Source: an uncultured Bacteroides sp. (lineage in GTDB: Bacteria > Bacteroidota > Bacteroidia > Bacteroidales > Bacteroidaceae). Taken from it: a DNA stretch of 41,350 nucleotides. Below, piece by piece: positions 32,817-41,127 of the stretch; the first letter of the stretch is position 1, and each line of letters opens with the position of its first letter. Under the pieces are notes generated by a model. That model was not told where the DNA came from, ran no database searches, and was given only the letters and a program-made list of their open reading frames with translations. The DNA lies in the NCBI GenBank assembly GCA_905198575.1, contig CAJKDC010000010.1:1-41350 (forward strand), written 5' to 3'. The position numbers and the translations under genes were made by a program.

Positions 32817-34688
32817 ATGAAATTAAAGTTCAATCATCTGACTATGGCTTTTGCAGCTGCCGCAACTTTCGCAGCCTGTCAGCCACAGAAAAGTGATATC
32901 CGTCTGGAACATCAGGGTGATACACTTACTATTGTTCACATCACAAACCCAACTAAATATTTGATTCTTCCTATTCAGGAATCTTGCAACGAAGGTAAAG
33001 TGAAATTGGATACTGGCAGCCCGGCCGATATGGCCATGGATGTACGTCTGGCTGTAGATAGTGTAGAATACTATGTACCTTTCCAATTACCTCAGGGAGC
33101 AAAAGAAGCGACTGTTACTATCGGTCGTGTAGCAGCTAATGCCATTTGCTGGGATAACATCCAGTTGGCTGATACGTTTGATACTGCAAATACCGATTAT
33201 TATCGTCCGGTTTATCACCATACTCCGTTGTATGGATGGATGAACGATCCTAACGGACTGGTTTACAAGGATGGTGAATATCACCTTTATTTCCAGTATA
33301 ATCCTTACGGCTCAAGATGGGGTAACATGCACTGGGGACACTCAGTAAGTAAGGATCTTGTACACTGGGAACACCTTGATCCGGCTATTGCACGTGATAC
33401 GTTAGGCCAGATTTTCTCAGGAAGTGTGGTTGTAGATGCAAATAACAGTGCCGGCTATGGAAAAGATGCTTTGATTGCTTTTTATACTTCGGCCAGCGAT
33501 GAACACGGACAGATTCAGTGTATGGCATACAGTACTGACAACGGACGTACTTATACTAAATACGAAAAGAATCCGATTCTGACTCCGTTTGATGGATTGA
33601 GAGATTTCCGCGATCCGAAAGTGTTCTGGTATGAACCGGCTCAGAAATGGTATATGATTGTTTCTGCCGACAAGAACATGCGCTTCTATTCTTCTGCCGA
33701 CTTGAAACAGTGGGAATACCTCAGCCAGTTTGGTGAAGGTTATGGTGTTCAGCCCAATCAGTTTGAATGTCCTGACTTCGTTCAGTTGCCAGTCGACGGT
33801 AATAAGGATAACATGAAATGGGTAATGATTGTCAATATCAACCCGGGATGTTTGTTTGGTGGTAGTGCAACCGAATATTTCGTAGGAACTTTCGACGGAA
33901 AAGAATTTAAATGCGACAACGACAAGAGCGTAACAAAATGGCTTGACTTTGGTAAAGACCACTATGCTACAGTTTGTTTCTCGAATACAGGAGACCGCGT
34001 TATTGCAGTGCCCTGGATGAGCAACTGGCAGTATGCTAACATTACTCCAATTCGCCAGAACCGTGGTGCAAATGCATTGCCTCGTGAGCTTTCTCTTTAT
34101 TCAAAAGGCGGTGAAGTTTATATGGCTGCCAATGTTGCTAAAGAAGTTGAAGCCCTTCGTAAAGAAACCCGTAAAGTGGATAACTTCAGCCTGAAAGGTG
34201 AACAGACTATTTCGGATGTAGTGGCTGCAGAAGAATGTGCTTTCGAAGTGGAAGTAGATGTAACACCGGGAAAATCTCAGACTGTAGGTTTCGATTTGGT
34301 TAATGATAAAGGTGAAAAGACTAAGATATATTTGGATATGAAGTCGGGCCGTATCGTTATGGACCGTTCTGAAAGTGGTCTGGTTGCTTTTGGTGAAAAG
34401 TCAGAACCGCACTTCAAGGAAAATCATGATCGCCGTAAAACAGAATCGGTTAACTATGTAAACGACTTCGCTTTGGGAACTTGGGCTCCTCTTTCACTTT
34501 GTGAGGGCAAGACATATCATCTGAATGTATTTGTGGATAAATGCTCTGTAGAAATCTTTGTTGATGGCGGACGCATTGCCATGACTAATCTGGTATTCCC
34601 GACAAGTCCTTACAATGCATTGCGTTTCTATGCCGAAGGCGGTGAGGCTACAATTGAAAATTTGAATATTCATAAGTTAGGTTTATAA
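32817..34688 (+). CDS. GH32 fructan hydrolase lipoprotein (DUF4980 + GH32)
   Basis: A 623-aa lipoprotein (signal with lipobox FAAC, Cys21). An N-terminal domain of about residues 24-120 matches the DUF4980 type seen before GH32 in Bacteroidales. The five-bladed GH32 catalytic domain follows, with nucleophile Asp144 in WMNDPNG, Asp266 in FRDP and acid/base Glu317 in FECPD. A C-terminal beta sandwich (about 455-620) completes it. GH32 enzymes cleave fructose from levan, inulin or sucrose; endo or exo action and linkage cannot be told. It is the only GH32 of the locus. Confidence 0.93.
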   Translation: MKLKFNHLTMAFAAAATFAACQPQKSDIRLEHQGDTLTIVHITNPTKYLILPIQESCNEGKVKLDTGSPADMAMDVRLAVDSVEYYVPFQLPQGAKEATVTIGRVAANAICWDNIQLADTFDTANTDYYRPVYHHTPLYGWMNDPNGLVYKDGEYHLYFQYNPYGSRWGNMHWGHSVSKDLVHWEHLDPAIARDTLGQIFSGSVVVDANNSAGYGKDALIAFYTSASDEHGQIQCMAYSTDNGRTYTKYEKNPILTPFDGLRDFRDPKVFWYEPAQKWYMIVSADKNMRFYSSADLKQWEYLSQFGEGYGVQPNQFECPDFVQLPVDGNKDNMKWVMIVNINPGCLFGGSATEYFVGTFDGKEFKCDNDKSVTKWLDFGKDHYATVCFSNTGDRVIAVPWMSNWQYANITPIRQNRGANALPRELSLYSKGGEVYMAANVAKEVEALRKETRKVDNFSLKGEQTISDVVAAEECAFEVEVDVTPGKSQTVGFDLVNDKGEKTKIYLDMKSGRIVMDRSESGLVAFGEKSEPHFKENHDRRKTESVNYVNDFALGTWAPLSLCEGKTYHLNVFVDKCSVEIFVDGGRIAMTNLVFPTSPYNALRFYAEGGEATIENLNIHKLGL

Positions 34689-34710
34689 TAATAAGGTTTG
34701 TTTAATGGGA

Positions 34711-34740
34711 GGAGGCAGGTAAGTAAGACCTGCTTCCTTT
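34711..34740 (+). terminator. Hairpin between GH32 and the transporter gene (partial terminator or processing site)
   Basis: GGAGGCAGGT pairs with ACCTGCTTCC (10 bp, one G-U) around a 7-base loop. Only TTT follows before AAAAAG, so it is a weak terminator at most. No promoter box is seen between it and the next gene. Confidence 0.45.
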
Positions 34741-34755
34741 AAAAAGCTATTCTTT

Positions 34756-35916
34756 ATGCAAAAGACATCTTCCTTTTATGCTAAATTAATACCGGTGATG
34801 CTTTGCTTCTTTGCCATGGGTTTTGTTGACCTGGTGGGCATTGCATCCAACTATGTTAAAGCAGACTTGAATCTTACCGATTCGCAGGCAAATATATTTC
34901 CATCGTTGGTATTTTTCTGGTTTTTGATATTCTCGGTACCGACCGGTATTCTGATGAACAAGATAGGCCGTAAGAAAACTGTATTATTGAGTTTGTTTGT
35001 TACGTTCTTTTCTTTGCTGATACCGGTATTTGCCGACAGCTATATGGCTATGCTTTTGTCATTCTCTTTCTTGGGAATTGGTAATGCATTGATGCAGACA
35101 TCATTGAACCCGTTGCTTAGTAATATTATTACGGGTGATAAACTGGCGAGTACACTTACTTTTGGACAGTTTGTAAAGGCTATTGCATCGTTCCTGGCTC
35201 CATACATTGCCATGTGGGGTGCAACACAAGCTATGCCTACTTATGGAATGGGATGGCGTGTATTGTTCCCGATTTATATGTGTATTGCAGTTATTGCAAT
35301 TGTATGTCTGGCAAGTACACCTATCGAAGAGGAACAGCCTGACAAGGCTTCTGGTTTTGCTGATTGTTTTAAATTGTTGGGAAAACCTTTTATCCTGCTG
35401 TGCTTCATCGGCATTATGTGCCATGTAGGTATTGACGTGGGTACCAATACTACAGCTCCTAAAATCTTGATGGAGCGTTTAGGTATGGGATTGGATGAGG
35501 CTTCGTTTGCTACCAGCTTGTACTTTATATTCCGTACGTTGGGATGCTTTACAGGGGCAATTGTTTTGCAGAAAGTGGCTTCAAAAAGCTTTTTCGCATT
35601 GAGCGTATTGTGTATGATTATATCTATGATTGGATTGTATACATCGCATTCACTTACTGTATTGTACATCTGTATAGCCTTGGTAGGATTTGGAAATTCC
35701 AATATCTTCCCGATTGCTTTCTCGCAGGCGTTACTGTCTTATCCCGATAAAAAGAATGAAATTTCGGGCCTGATGATTATGGGCTTGTTCGGAGGAACTG
35801 TTTTCCCATTGTTTATGGGCGTAGCATCTGATGCTATGGGACAGAATGGAGCTGTGGCTGTAATGGCTGTGGGTGTATTGTATTTATTGTTTTATACCTT
35901 TAAAATTAAGAAATAA
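34756..35916 (+). CDS. MFS sugar transporter, FucP-like (probable fructose importer)
   Basis: A 386-aa inner-membrane protein with about twelve helices. The loop 2-3 motif NKIGRKKT (68-75) and the start FAMGFVDLVGIASNYVKADL resemble the FucP/glucose-galactose type of major facilitator. It is placed between GH32 and fructokinase and corresponds in position to the transporter of the B. thetaiotaomicron fructan locus, so cytoplasmic import of fructose is the likely role (inference). Confidence 0.85.
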   Translation: MQKTSSFYAKLIPVMLCFFAMGFVDLVGIASNYVKADLNLTDSQANIFPSLVFFWFLIFSVPTGILMNKIGRKKTVLLSLFVTFFSLLIPVFADSYMAMLLSFSFLGIGNALMQTSLNPLLSNIITGDKLASTLTFGQFVKAIASFLAPYIAMWGATQAMPTYGMGWRVLFPIYMCIAVIAIVCLASTPIEEEQPDKASGFADCFKLLGKPFILLCFIGIMCHVGIDVGTNTTAPKILMERLGMGLDEASFATSLYFIFRTLGCFTGAIVLQKVASKSFFALSVLCMIISMIGLYTSHSLTVLYICIALVGFGNSNIFPIAFSQALLSYPDKKNEISGLMIMGLFGGTVFPLFMGVASDAMGQNGAVAVMAVGVLYLLFYTFKIKK

Positions 35917-35931
35917 TATAAACGTTTTACC

Positions 35932-36837
35932 ATGAATAACATCGTAGTAGGAATGGGTGAGGCACTGTGGGATGTGCTGCCCGAGGGAAAGAAAATAGGA
36001 GGTGCTCCGGCTAATTTTGCTTACCATGTATCGCAGTTTGGTCTGAACAGCCGTGTAGTTAGTGCTGTAGGAGAGGATAAACTGGGAACTGAGATATTGG
36101 ATAATTTCCGTGCAAAACAACTGAATTGCATGATAGAGACTGTACCGTATCCGACCGGAACTGTACAGGTAGAACTGGATGCAGAAGGTGTACCTTGTTA
36201 TGATATAAAAGAAGGTGTGGCATGGGATAATATTCCGTTTACTCTGGCTTTAGCTGACCTGGCCCGTCAGACACGTGCTGTATGCTTTGGCTCATTGGCT
36301 CAGCGCAGTGTAGTATCTCGGCAGACTATTAATTCATTCTTGGATGCAATGCCACAAGATGATAATGTCTTGAAGATTTTCGATGTTAATCTGCGTCAGT
36401 CTTTCTATACTAAAGAGATTTTATGTAATTCGTTCAGTAAGTGCAATATATTGAAGATTAACGATGAAGAGTTGGTGACTGTAAGCCGTATGTTTGGTTA
36501 TCCCGGCATTGACTTGCAGGATAAATGTTGGATTCTGCTTGCCAAGTACAACTTGAAGATGTTAATTCTTACTTGCGGTGTAAACGGCAGCTACGTATTT
36601 ACTCCGGGTAATGTTTCGTTTGTTGAAACTCCTAAAGTTGAAGTAGCTGATACTGTTGGAGCAGGTGATTCATTTACAGCAACATTTGTGGCTGCTATTC
36701 TGAAAGGTCTTTGTGTGCAGGAAGCACATAAATTGGCTGTAAAGGTTTCTGCATATGTATGTACACAGAATGGAGCTATGCCGGAATTGCCTGAGTCATT
36801 GAAAGAAAGTATGAATAGTCTTTCTTGCAAAGATTGA
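35932..36837 (+). CDS. PfkB-family fructokinase
   Basis: A 301-aa carbohydrate kinase. The N-terminal motif GGAPANFAYHVSQFG (23-37) binds sugar, and DTVGAGDSFTA (240-250) carries the catalytic base Asp246. The length and the early GEALWDVLPEG segment fit bacterial fructokinases. It would phosphorylate fructose to fructose-6-phosphate in the cytoplasm. The gene is 15 bp after the transporter gene; a terminator follows. Confidence 0.92.
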   Translation: MNNIVVGMGEALWDVLPEGKKIGGAPANFAYHVSQFGLNSRVVSAVGEDKLGTEILDNFRAKQLNCMIETVPYPTGTVQVELDAEGVPCYDIKEGVAWDNIPFTLALADLARQTRAVCFGSLAQRSVVSRQTINSFLDAMPQDDNVLKIFDVNLRQSFYTKEILCNSFSKCNILKINDEELVTVSRMFGYPGIDLQDKCWILLAKYNLKMLILTCGVNGSYVFTPGNVSFVETPKVEVADTVGAGDSFTATFVAAILKGLCVQEAHKLAVKVSAYVCTQNGAMPELPESLKESMNSLSCKD

Positions 36838-36898
36838 AACTCTGGTGATACTTTTTGCCTTGAAAAATAAAACTTTTTACATATACTGATTTTACTGG

Positions 36899-36950
36899 AA
36901 AGAGTCATTTCTTTACTCGAAAACGAGTGAGATATGACTCTTTTATTTTG
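36899..36950 (+). terminator. Terminator after the fructokinase gene
   Basis: AAGAGTCAT/ATGACTCTT outer arms and ACTCG/CGAGT inner arms with an internal loop and AAAA loop, then TTTTATTTTG. It ends the GH32-transporter-kinase unit. Confidence 0.85.
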
Positions 36951-37046
36951 ATGTTAACCTTGTTTTGTATTATGATATTATGCTCTTTTAAGATAAATGC
37001 TGAATAGATTTTTTTTCGCCTCTGTTTATATCTATCGATTTTTCAG

Positions 37047-37054
37047 TATTTTTG
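37047..37054 (+). promoter_or_regulatory. Promoter -7 box of the hybrid sensor gene
   Basis: TATTTTTG matches TAnnTTTG exactly, with a leader of about 30 bases. No copy of the direct-repeat operator is seen here, so the regulator gene may be expressed constitutively. Confidence 0.65.
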
Positions 37055-37087
37055 TAAAATGAGTGTATTTAATTTTTCTTTTTTGTT

Positions 37088-39826
37088 ATGAAATTTGTTG
37101 CCTTAAATTGTCTTTTGTTTTTGCTGGTAATATTATGTGTAGGATGTTCTGCAAAAAAGGATGGTTTTGTAATAGGAGTTTCCCAGTGCAGTGATGATGA
37201 GTGGCGTTCACAAATGAATCGTGAATTGCTGCGTGAAGCTTTGTTTTATCCGGGAACTCAGGTAAAAATAAAAACGGTTAAGGACGATAGTCGTGCACAA
37301 ATCAAAGATATTGAAGCCTTTATCCGGCAAAAAGTAGATTTGTTGGTAGTTGCTCCCAATGAAGCTGAGGCTATTACACCGGTTATAGAAAAAGCCTATC
37401 AGTCGGGGATACCGGTTGTATTGGTAGACCGTAAGATAAAATCTGAAAAATATACGGCTTATGTAGGAGCAGACAACTATGAAATGGGGAAGCAGATAGG
37501 TACTTATATCACCAGTCGTTTGCAGGGGAAAGGGAAAATTGTAGAACTGGCTGGGCTGCGAGGCTCTACACCTGCTGTTGAGCGTCATCGGGGATTTTTG
37601 GATGTGCTTCGTAAATGTCCGGACATAAAGATTGTGTCTACAGTTGATGCCGGATGGCTTAAGAACTCGGCTCGTGAGGCATTTGATTCCATATTGCACT
37701 GTCAGCCTGAAATTGATTTGCTTTTTGCTCATAATGACCGTATGGCTGCCGGTGCATATGAGGCTGCTCTCCGGCAAAGCCGGAATCAGGAGATTCTTTT
37801 TATTGGTGTAGATGCACTTTCGGGTGATAATTTAGGTGTGGAGTTGGTTGCCAACGGGGTACTGGATGCGACATTCATTTATCCCACTGGAGGTGACAAG
37901 GTAATGCAGGTGGCAATGGCTATCTTGCAGGGACGGCCTTTTCAACGTGAAAATCTGATGCAGTCTGCTTTGGTGAATCATTCGAATGCACGTATTATGG
38001 AGATGCAGACGGCTCATATACGTACCTTGGATAATAAGATTGAGGTGCTGAACGGACAGTTGGATACTTACCTGATGCGTTATTCTGCTCAGCGAATGTT
38101 TTTGTTTGCTTGTGTTATCATCTTAGTGTTGGTAGCTGTTTTACTGTTGTTTGTGGTTCGGGCCTTTTGGACTAAGAACCGTTTGAATGCTGAGCTTTCC
38201 CGACAAAAATCCCAGCTGGAGGAGCAAAGAGACCAGTTGATTGACTTGTCCCGGAAGTTGGAAGAGGCTACTCATGCCAAGCTTTCTTTCTTTACAAATA
38301 TTTCTCATGATTTCCGGACTCCGCTTACGCTTATTGCAGACCCTGTAGATCAGCTGATGACCAGTAAGTCACTGAATGACCATGAACGGTTTTTGTTGAA
38401 TATCATCCATAAAAACGTAGCTGTATTGTTACGTTTAATTAATCAGATATTAGATTTCAGAAAGTTCGAAAACGGAAAACTTTCGATGCTGTTGACGCGG
38501 TTTGACTTGGCAGAAGGAATGCAAGAATGGACAGAGGCCTTTCGGACGCTGGCTTTCCGCAAGCATATTCACTTTACGGTATCAGCGGAAGAAGGAAAAG
38601 ATTATACGATAGTAGCAGATGCTGAAAAGCTGGAACGAATAACGTATAACCTGTTATCGAATGCCTTTAAGTTTACCCCTGAAAACGGTGTTGTTTCTGT
38701 AAACGTCTCGCGGGTATGCGAGCATGGAGCAGATTGCTTTTGTATTCGGATTACGGATACGGGGGTAGGAATGCCTGCAGAGCATGTACAGCATATTTTT
38801 GAAAGTTTTTATCAGATAGACGTACATCATGCTGGTTCTGGTATTGGTTTGGCGCTGGTAAAGGCTTTTGTAGAGATGCATCATGGCTCCATTTCGGTAG
38901 AGAGTGGCGAGAAGAAAGGAACTTCGTTTACAGTCTTGTTACCTGTTTGTCAGGCTGGTGAGATTTCCGAATCGTCTGTTAAAAATAATGTCTTGCAGAA
39001 TCTGAAGGAGGGAGCTGTACTTGCTGCCGACCAGGAAACGGTAGCTTTGCCTGAAACTGATGTGACCTTGCAGCAGAAAACAACGGTTTTGATTATTGAT
39101 GATAATCAGGATGTTCGGGATTATGTGAAAGTACTTTTACAGGAAGAGTATACGGTACTTGAAGCAGCAAACGGACAAGAAGGTGTGAAGTTGGCTATGA
39201 AATATGTACCCGATGTGGTAATATGCGATGTGATGATGCCAGTGATGGATGGTATGGAGTGCTGCAAGCGGTTGAAATCGGAAATTCAGACTTCGCATAT
39301 CCCGGTGATGATGCTGACTGCTTATGCTATGGATGAGCAGAAAATTAAGGGGTATGAATGTGGGGCAGATTCGTATATATCCAAGCCTTTCAGTGCACGC
39401 TTGCTAAAGGCTCGCCTGAATAATCTGATTGAAAATCACAATCGTCTGAAAAATTTCTTTGCAGATAAGACGGTGATTCAGAAAGAAACGCTGACGGATG
39501 TAGATAAGGGCTTTATCGAAAAATTGCGCCAACTTATTGATGAACATCTTTCGGAACCAGATTTGAGTGTGGAGGATTTAGGAGAAAAGATAGGGCTGGG
39601 GCGTGTCCAGTTATACCGTAAAACGAAAGCTTTGACAGGATATTCGCCGAATGAATTGCTTCGGACTGCCCGTCTGAAAAAGGCTTCAGCTTTATTGGCT
39701 TCGACTGAAAAAACAATAGCCGAAGTCTCTTATGAAGTGGGATTCTCCTCTCCTTCTTATTTTACAAAATGTTATAAGGACTATTTTGGAGAAAGTCCGA
39801 CTGACTTTTTAAAGCGGAAAGGGTGA
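37088..39826 (+). CDS. Hybrid two-component system regulator of fructan use (BT1754-like)
   Basis: A 912-aa protein combining sensor, kinase and regulator. Hydrophobic start with CVGC at 17-20 (signal anchor or lipobox); periplasmic type I sugar-binding-protein domain (about 26-310); membrane helix (about 337-361); coiled coil; HisKA with His407 in NISHDFRTPL; HATPase with Asn521, DTGVG (557-561) and GSGIGLAL; receiver domain with Asp681-682, phosphoacceptor Asp714 and Lys766; AraC HTH (about 805-912). The RbsB-like sensor matches the B. thetaiotaomicron regulator that binds fructose directly. It follows the locus it should control. Confidence 0.95.
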   Translation: MKFVALNCLLFLLVILCVGCSAKKDGFVIGVSQCSDDEWRSQMNRELLREALFYPGTQVKIKTVKDDSRAQIKDIEAFIRQKVDLLVVAPNEAEAITPVIEKAYQSGIPVVLVDRKIKSEKYTAYVGADNYEMGKQIGTYITSRLQGKGKIVELAGLRGSTPAVERHRGFLDVLRKCPDIKIVSTVDAGWLKNSAREAFDSILHCQPEIDLLFAHNDRMAAGAYEAALRQSRNQEILFIGVDALSGDNLGVELVANGVLDATFIYPTGGDKVMQVAMAILQGRPFQRENLMQSALVNHSNARIMEMQTAHIRTLDNKIEVLNGQLDTYLMRYSAQRMFLFACVIILVLVAVLLLFVVRAFWTKNRLNAELSRQKSQLEEQRDQLIDLSRKLEEATHAKLSFFTNISHDFRTPLTLIADPVDQLMTSKSLNDHERFLLNIIHKNVAVLLRLINQILDFRKFENGKLSMLLTRFDLAEGMQEWTEAFRTLAFRKHIHFTVSAEEGKDYTIVADAEKLERITYNLLSNAFKFTPENGVVSVNVSRVCEHGADCFCIRITDTGVGMPAEHVQHIFESFYQIDVHHAGSGIGLALVKAFVEMHHGSISVESGEKKGTSFTVLLPVCQAGEISESSVKNNVLQNLKEGAVLAADQETVALPETDVTLQQKTTVLIIDDNQDVRDYVKVLLQEEYTVLEAANGQEGVKLAMKYVPDVVICDVMMPVMDGMECCKRLKSEIQTSHIPVMMLTAYAMDEQKIKGYECGADSYISKPFSARLLKARLNNLIENHNRLKNFFADKTVIQKETLTDVDKGFIEKLRQLIDEHLSEPDLSVEDLGEKIGLGRVQLYRKTKALTGYSPNELLRTARLKKASALLASTEKTIAEVSYEVGFSSPSYFTKCYKDYFGESPTDFLKRKG

Positions 39827-39843
39827 AAAGTAAAAACTTTTTT

Positions 39844-39851
39844 TACCTTTG
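39844..39851 (+). promoter_or_regulatory. Promoter -7 box of the DUF3256 gene
   Basis: TACCTTTG matches TAnnTTTG exactly, 26 bases before the start. No -33 TTTG is seen. Confidence 0.55.
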
Positions 39852-39876
39852 CGGCTACTATAAAAATTGAATTACA

Positions 39877-40539
39877 ATGCGAATAAAGTTATTATCGATT
39901 TTGATGCTTTTTCTGGCTACCAGCCTGCAGGCACAGGACTTGAAAGTTTATTATGTGGAAATGCCTGATACACTTTCGCCGCTTCTGACTAAAGTGAATC
40001 GTGAAGATTTTTGCGATTTTCTGGCTAGTAACATGAAGGCTGAAGTCAAGAACCGTTTGGGACAGAAGTCGGAAATGCTAAAGCTTACTGGTAACTATCT
40101 ACAAGTAAAACTTTCTTCTGTGAGTTCTTATGAAATGAAATTGCTTCCACTCAATGATTCTACAGATGTGATATGTGTGGTGAATAGTTATAACGGACCT
40201 GCGACTGACAGTCAGGTTCATTTCTATTCTACAGAGTGGAAAGAGTTGCCTGTATCGCATTTTTTGACATTGCCTTTGCAGGATGAGTTTTATTTGAAAC
40301 CACAATCGGCAGAAACAGAGCAAGAGAAACGTGTGCGAGAAAAAGCTGACTTGTTTTTGATGAAAGCTGCTTTGGATGCGGATTCTGATACGCTGAGCTT
40401 CATATATACTACTCCTGACTATCTGGACAAGGATGCAGCCGAGAAGTTGCGGTCAATGCTTCGCAAAGAGCCAGTCAAAAGAATTTGGAAAGAAGGAAAA
40501 TTTCACAAAATCAGTAAAAAAGAAAATGTCCGGCGATAA
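39877..40539 (+). CDS. DUF3256 family exported protein
   Basis: A 220-aa protein with a signal peptide (1-20, LQAQ) and the DUF3256 pattern: VEMPDTLSPLLTKVNREDF, NMKAEVKNRLGQKSEML, MKLLPLNDSTDVICVV and TEWKELPVSHFLTLP. The family is known from Bacteroidales only as proteins of unknown function. It is soluble after cleavage, so a periplasmic place is likely. It has its own promoter and does not appear to be part of the fructan system. Its last codons form the left arm of the terminator. Confidence 0.85.
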   Translation: MRIKLLSILMLFLATSLQAQDLKVYYVEMPDTLSPLLTKVNREDFCDFLASNMKAEVKNRLGQKSEMLKLTGNYLQVKLSSVSSYEMKLLPLNDSTDVICVVNSYNGPATDSQVHFYSTEWKELPVSHFLTLPLQDEFYLKPQSAETEQEKRVREKADLFLMKAALDADSDTLSFIYTTPDYLDKDAAEKLRSMLRKEPVKRIWKEGKFHKISKKENVRR

Positions 40540-40564
40540 TGTTATCACCGGACATTTTCTTTTT
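40521..40564. terminator. Bidirectional terminator overlapping the end of the DUF3256 gene
   Basis: AGAAAATGTCCGGCGATAA pairs with TTATCACCGGACATTTTCT over 19 bp (one G-U in RNA) with a 2-base centre. T-rich tracts lie on both 3' sides. It covers the last codons and stop of the DUF3256 gene and ends the convergent rpmE2 transcript too. Confidence 0.9.
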
Positions 40565-40576
40565 ATTGAGGAAAAA

Positions 40577-40831
40577 TTACTTTTTCATACGGTTACCGTA
40601 ACGGCTCATGAACTTATCAACACGTCCTGCAGTATCTACCAGTTTAGATTTACCTGTGTAGAATGGGTGAGAAGTGCTTGAAATTTCCAATTTCACAAGT
40701 GGATAAGTTTCGCCTTCAAACTCGATTGTGTCTTTTGTTGCACAAGTTGAACGTGACAAGAACATGTCACCGTTTGACATGTCTTTAAATACTACCGGAC
40801 GGTAGTTTTCTGGATGAATGCCTTTTTTCAT
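40577..40831 (-). CDS. rpmE2: Ribosomal protein L31, type B
   Basis: An 84-aa 50S subunit protein beginning MKKGIHPENYRPVVFKDMS. It has the type B pattern with FYTGKSKLVDTAGRVDKF near the C-terminus and lacks the CxxC zinc site of type A (a single Cys is present). In some species type B replaces type A under zinc shortage; in this group it may be the standard form. It has its own promoter and lies between the DUF3256 gene and the aldolase gene. Confidence 0.96.
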   Translation of the reverse strand: MKKGIHPENYRPVVFKDMSNGDMFLSRSTCATKDTIEFEGETYPLVKLEISSTSHPFYTGKSKLVDTAGRVDKFMSRYGNRMKK

Positions 40832-40903
40832 TTCAGTATATACTTTATTATTGTTATTATTTACGTTTTTGGTAAACTATTGTGTAATGGTCGTTTCGGA
40901 CTG

Positions 40904-40911
40904 CAAAGATA
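40904..40911 (-). promoter_or_regulatory. rpmE2 promoter -7 box
   Basis: TATCTTTG on the minus strand matches TAnnTTTG exactly. The leader to 40831 is about 65 bases. Confidence 0.65.
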
Positions 40912-41078
40912 TGCCTTTTATTTGAAATAGAAAAGAATCTTCTTCTATTTTTTATGAGAAAGCCTTCTTCTTTTTTATTTTGCTTTTAAAAGCGGCATAA
41001 TATAACTTATGGCACGATAAATATTTATTAATAGTGAAAAAAAATACTTTTCAAGCTCTATACTTCAACAATTATCGT

Positions 41079-41086
41079 TATTTTTG
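41079..41086 (+). promoter_or_regulatory. Aldolase gene promoter -7 box
   Basis: TATTTTTG matches TAnnTTTG exactly, 41 bases before the start at 41128. The 296-bp gap between rpmE2 and the aldolase gene contains no gene. Confidence 0.65.
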
Positions 41087-41127
41087 CATGCAGAAATTGA
41101 TTCATTAACATTATAAATTTTATAACG

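Noticed and set aside
37208..37777. 189-codon reading frame opposite the hybrid sensor
   Set aside because: It is antisense to a well-supported sensor domain and reads as random composition.
37088..38020. Reading the sugar-binding part as a LacI-type regulator or a transport binding protein
   Set aside because: It is fused to a membrane helix, kinase, receiver and AraC domain, so it is the sensor part of one protein.
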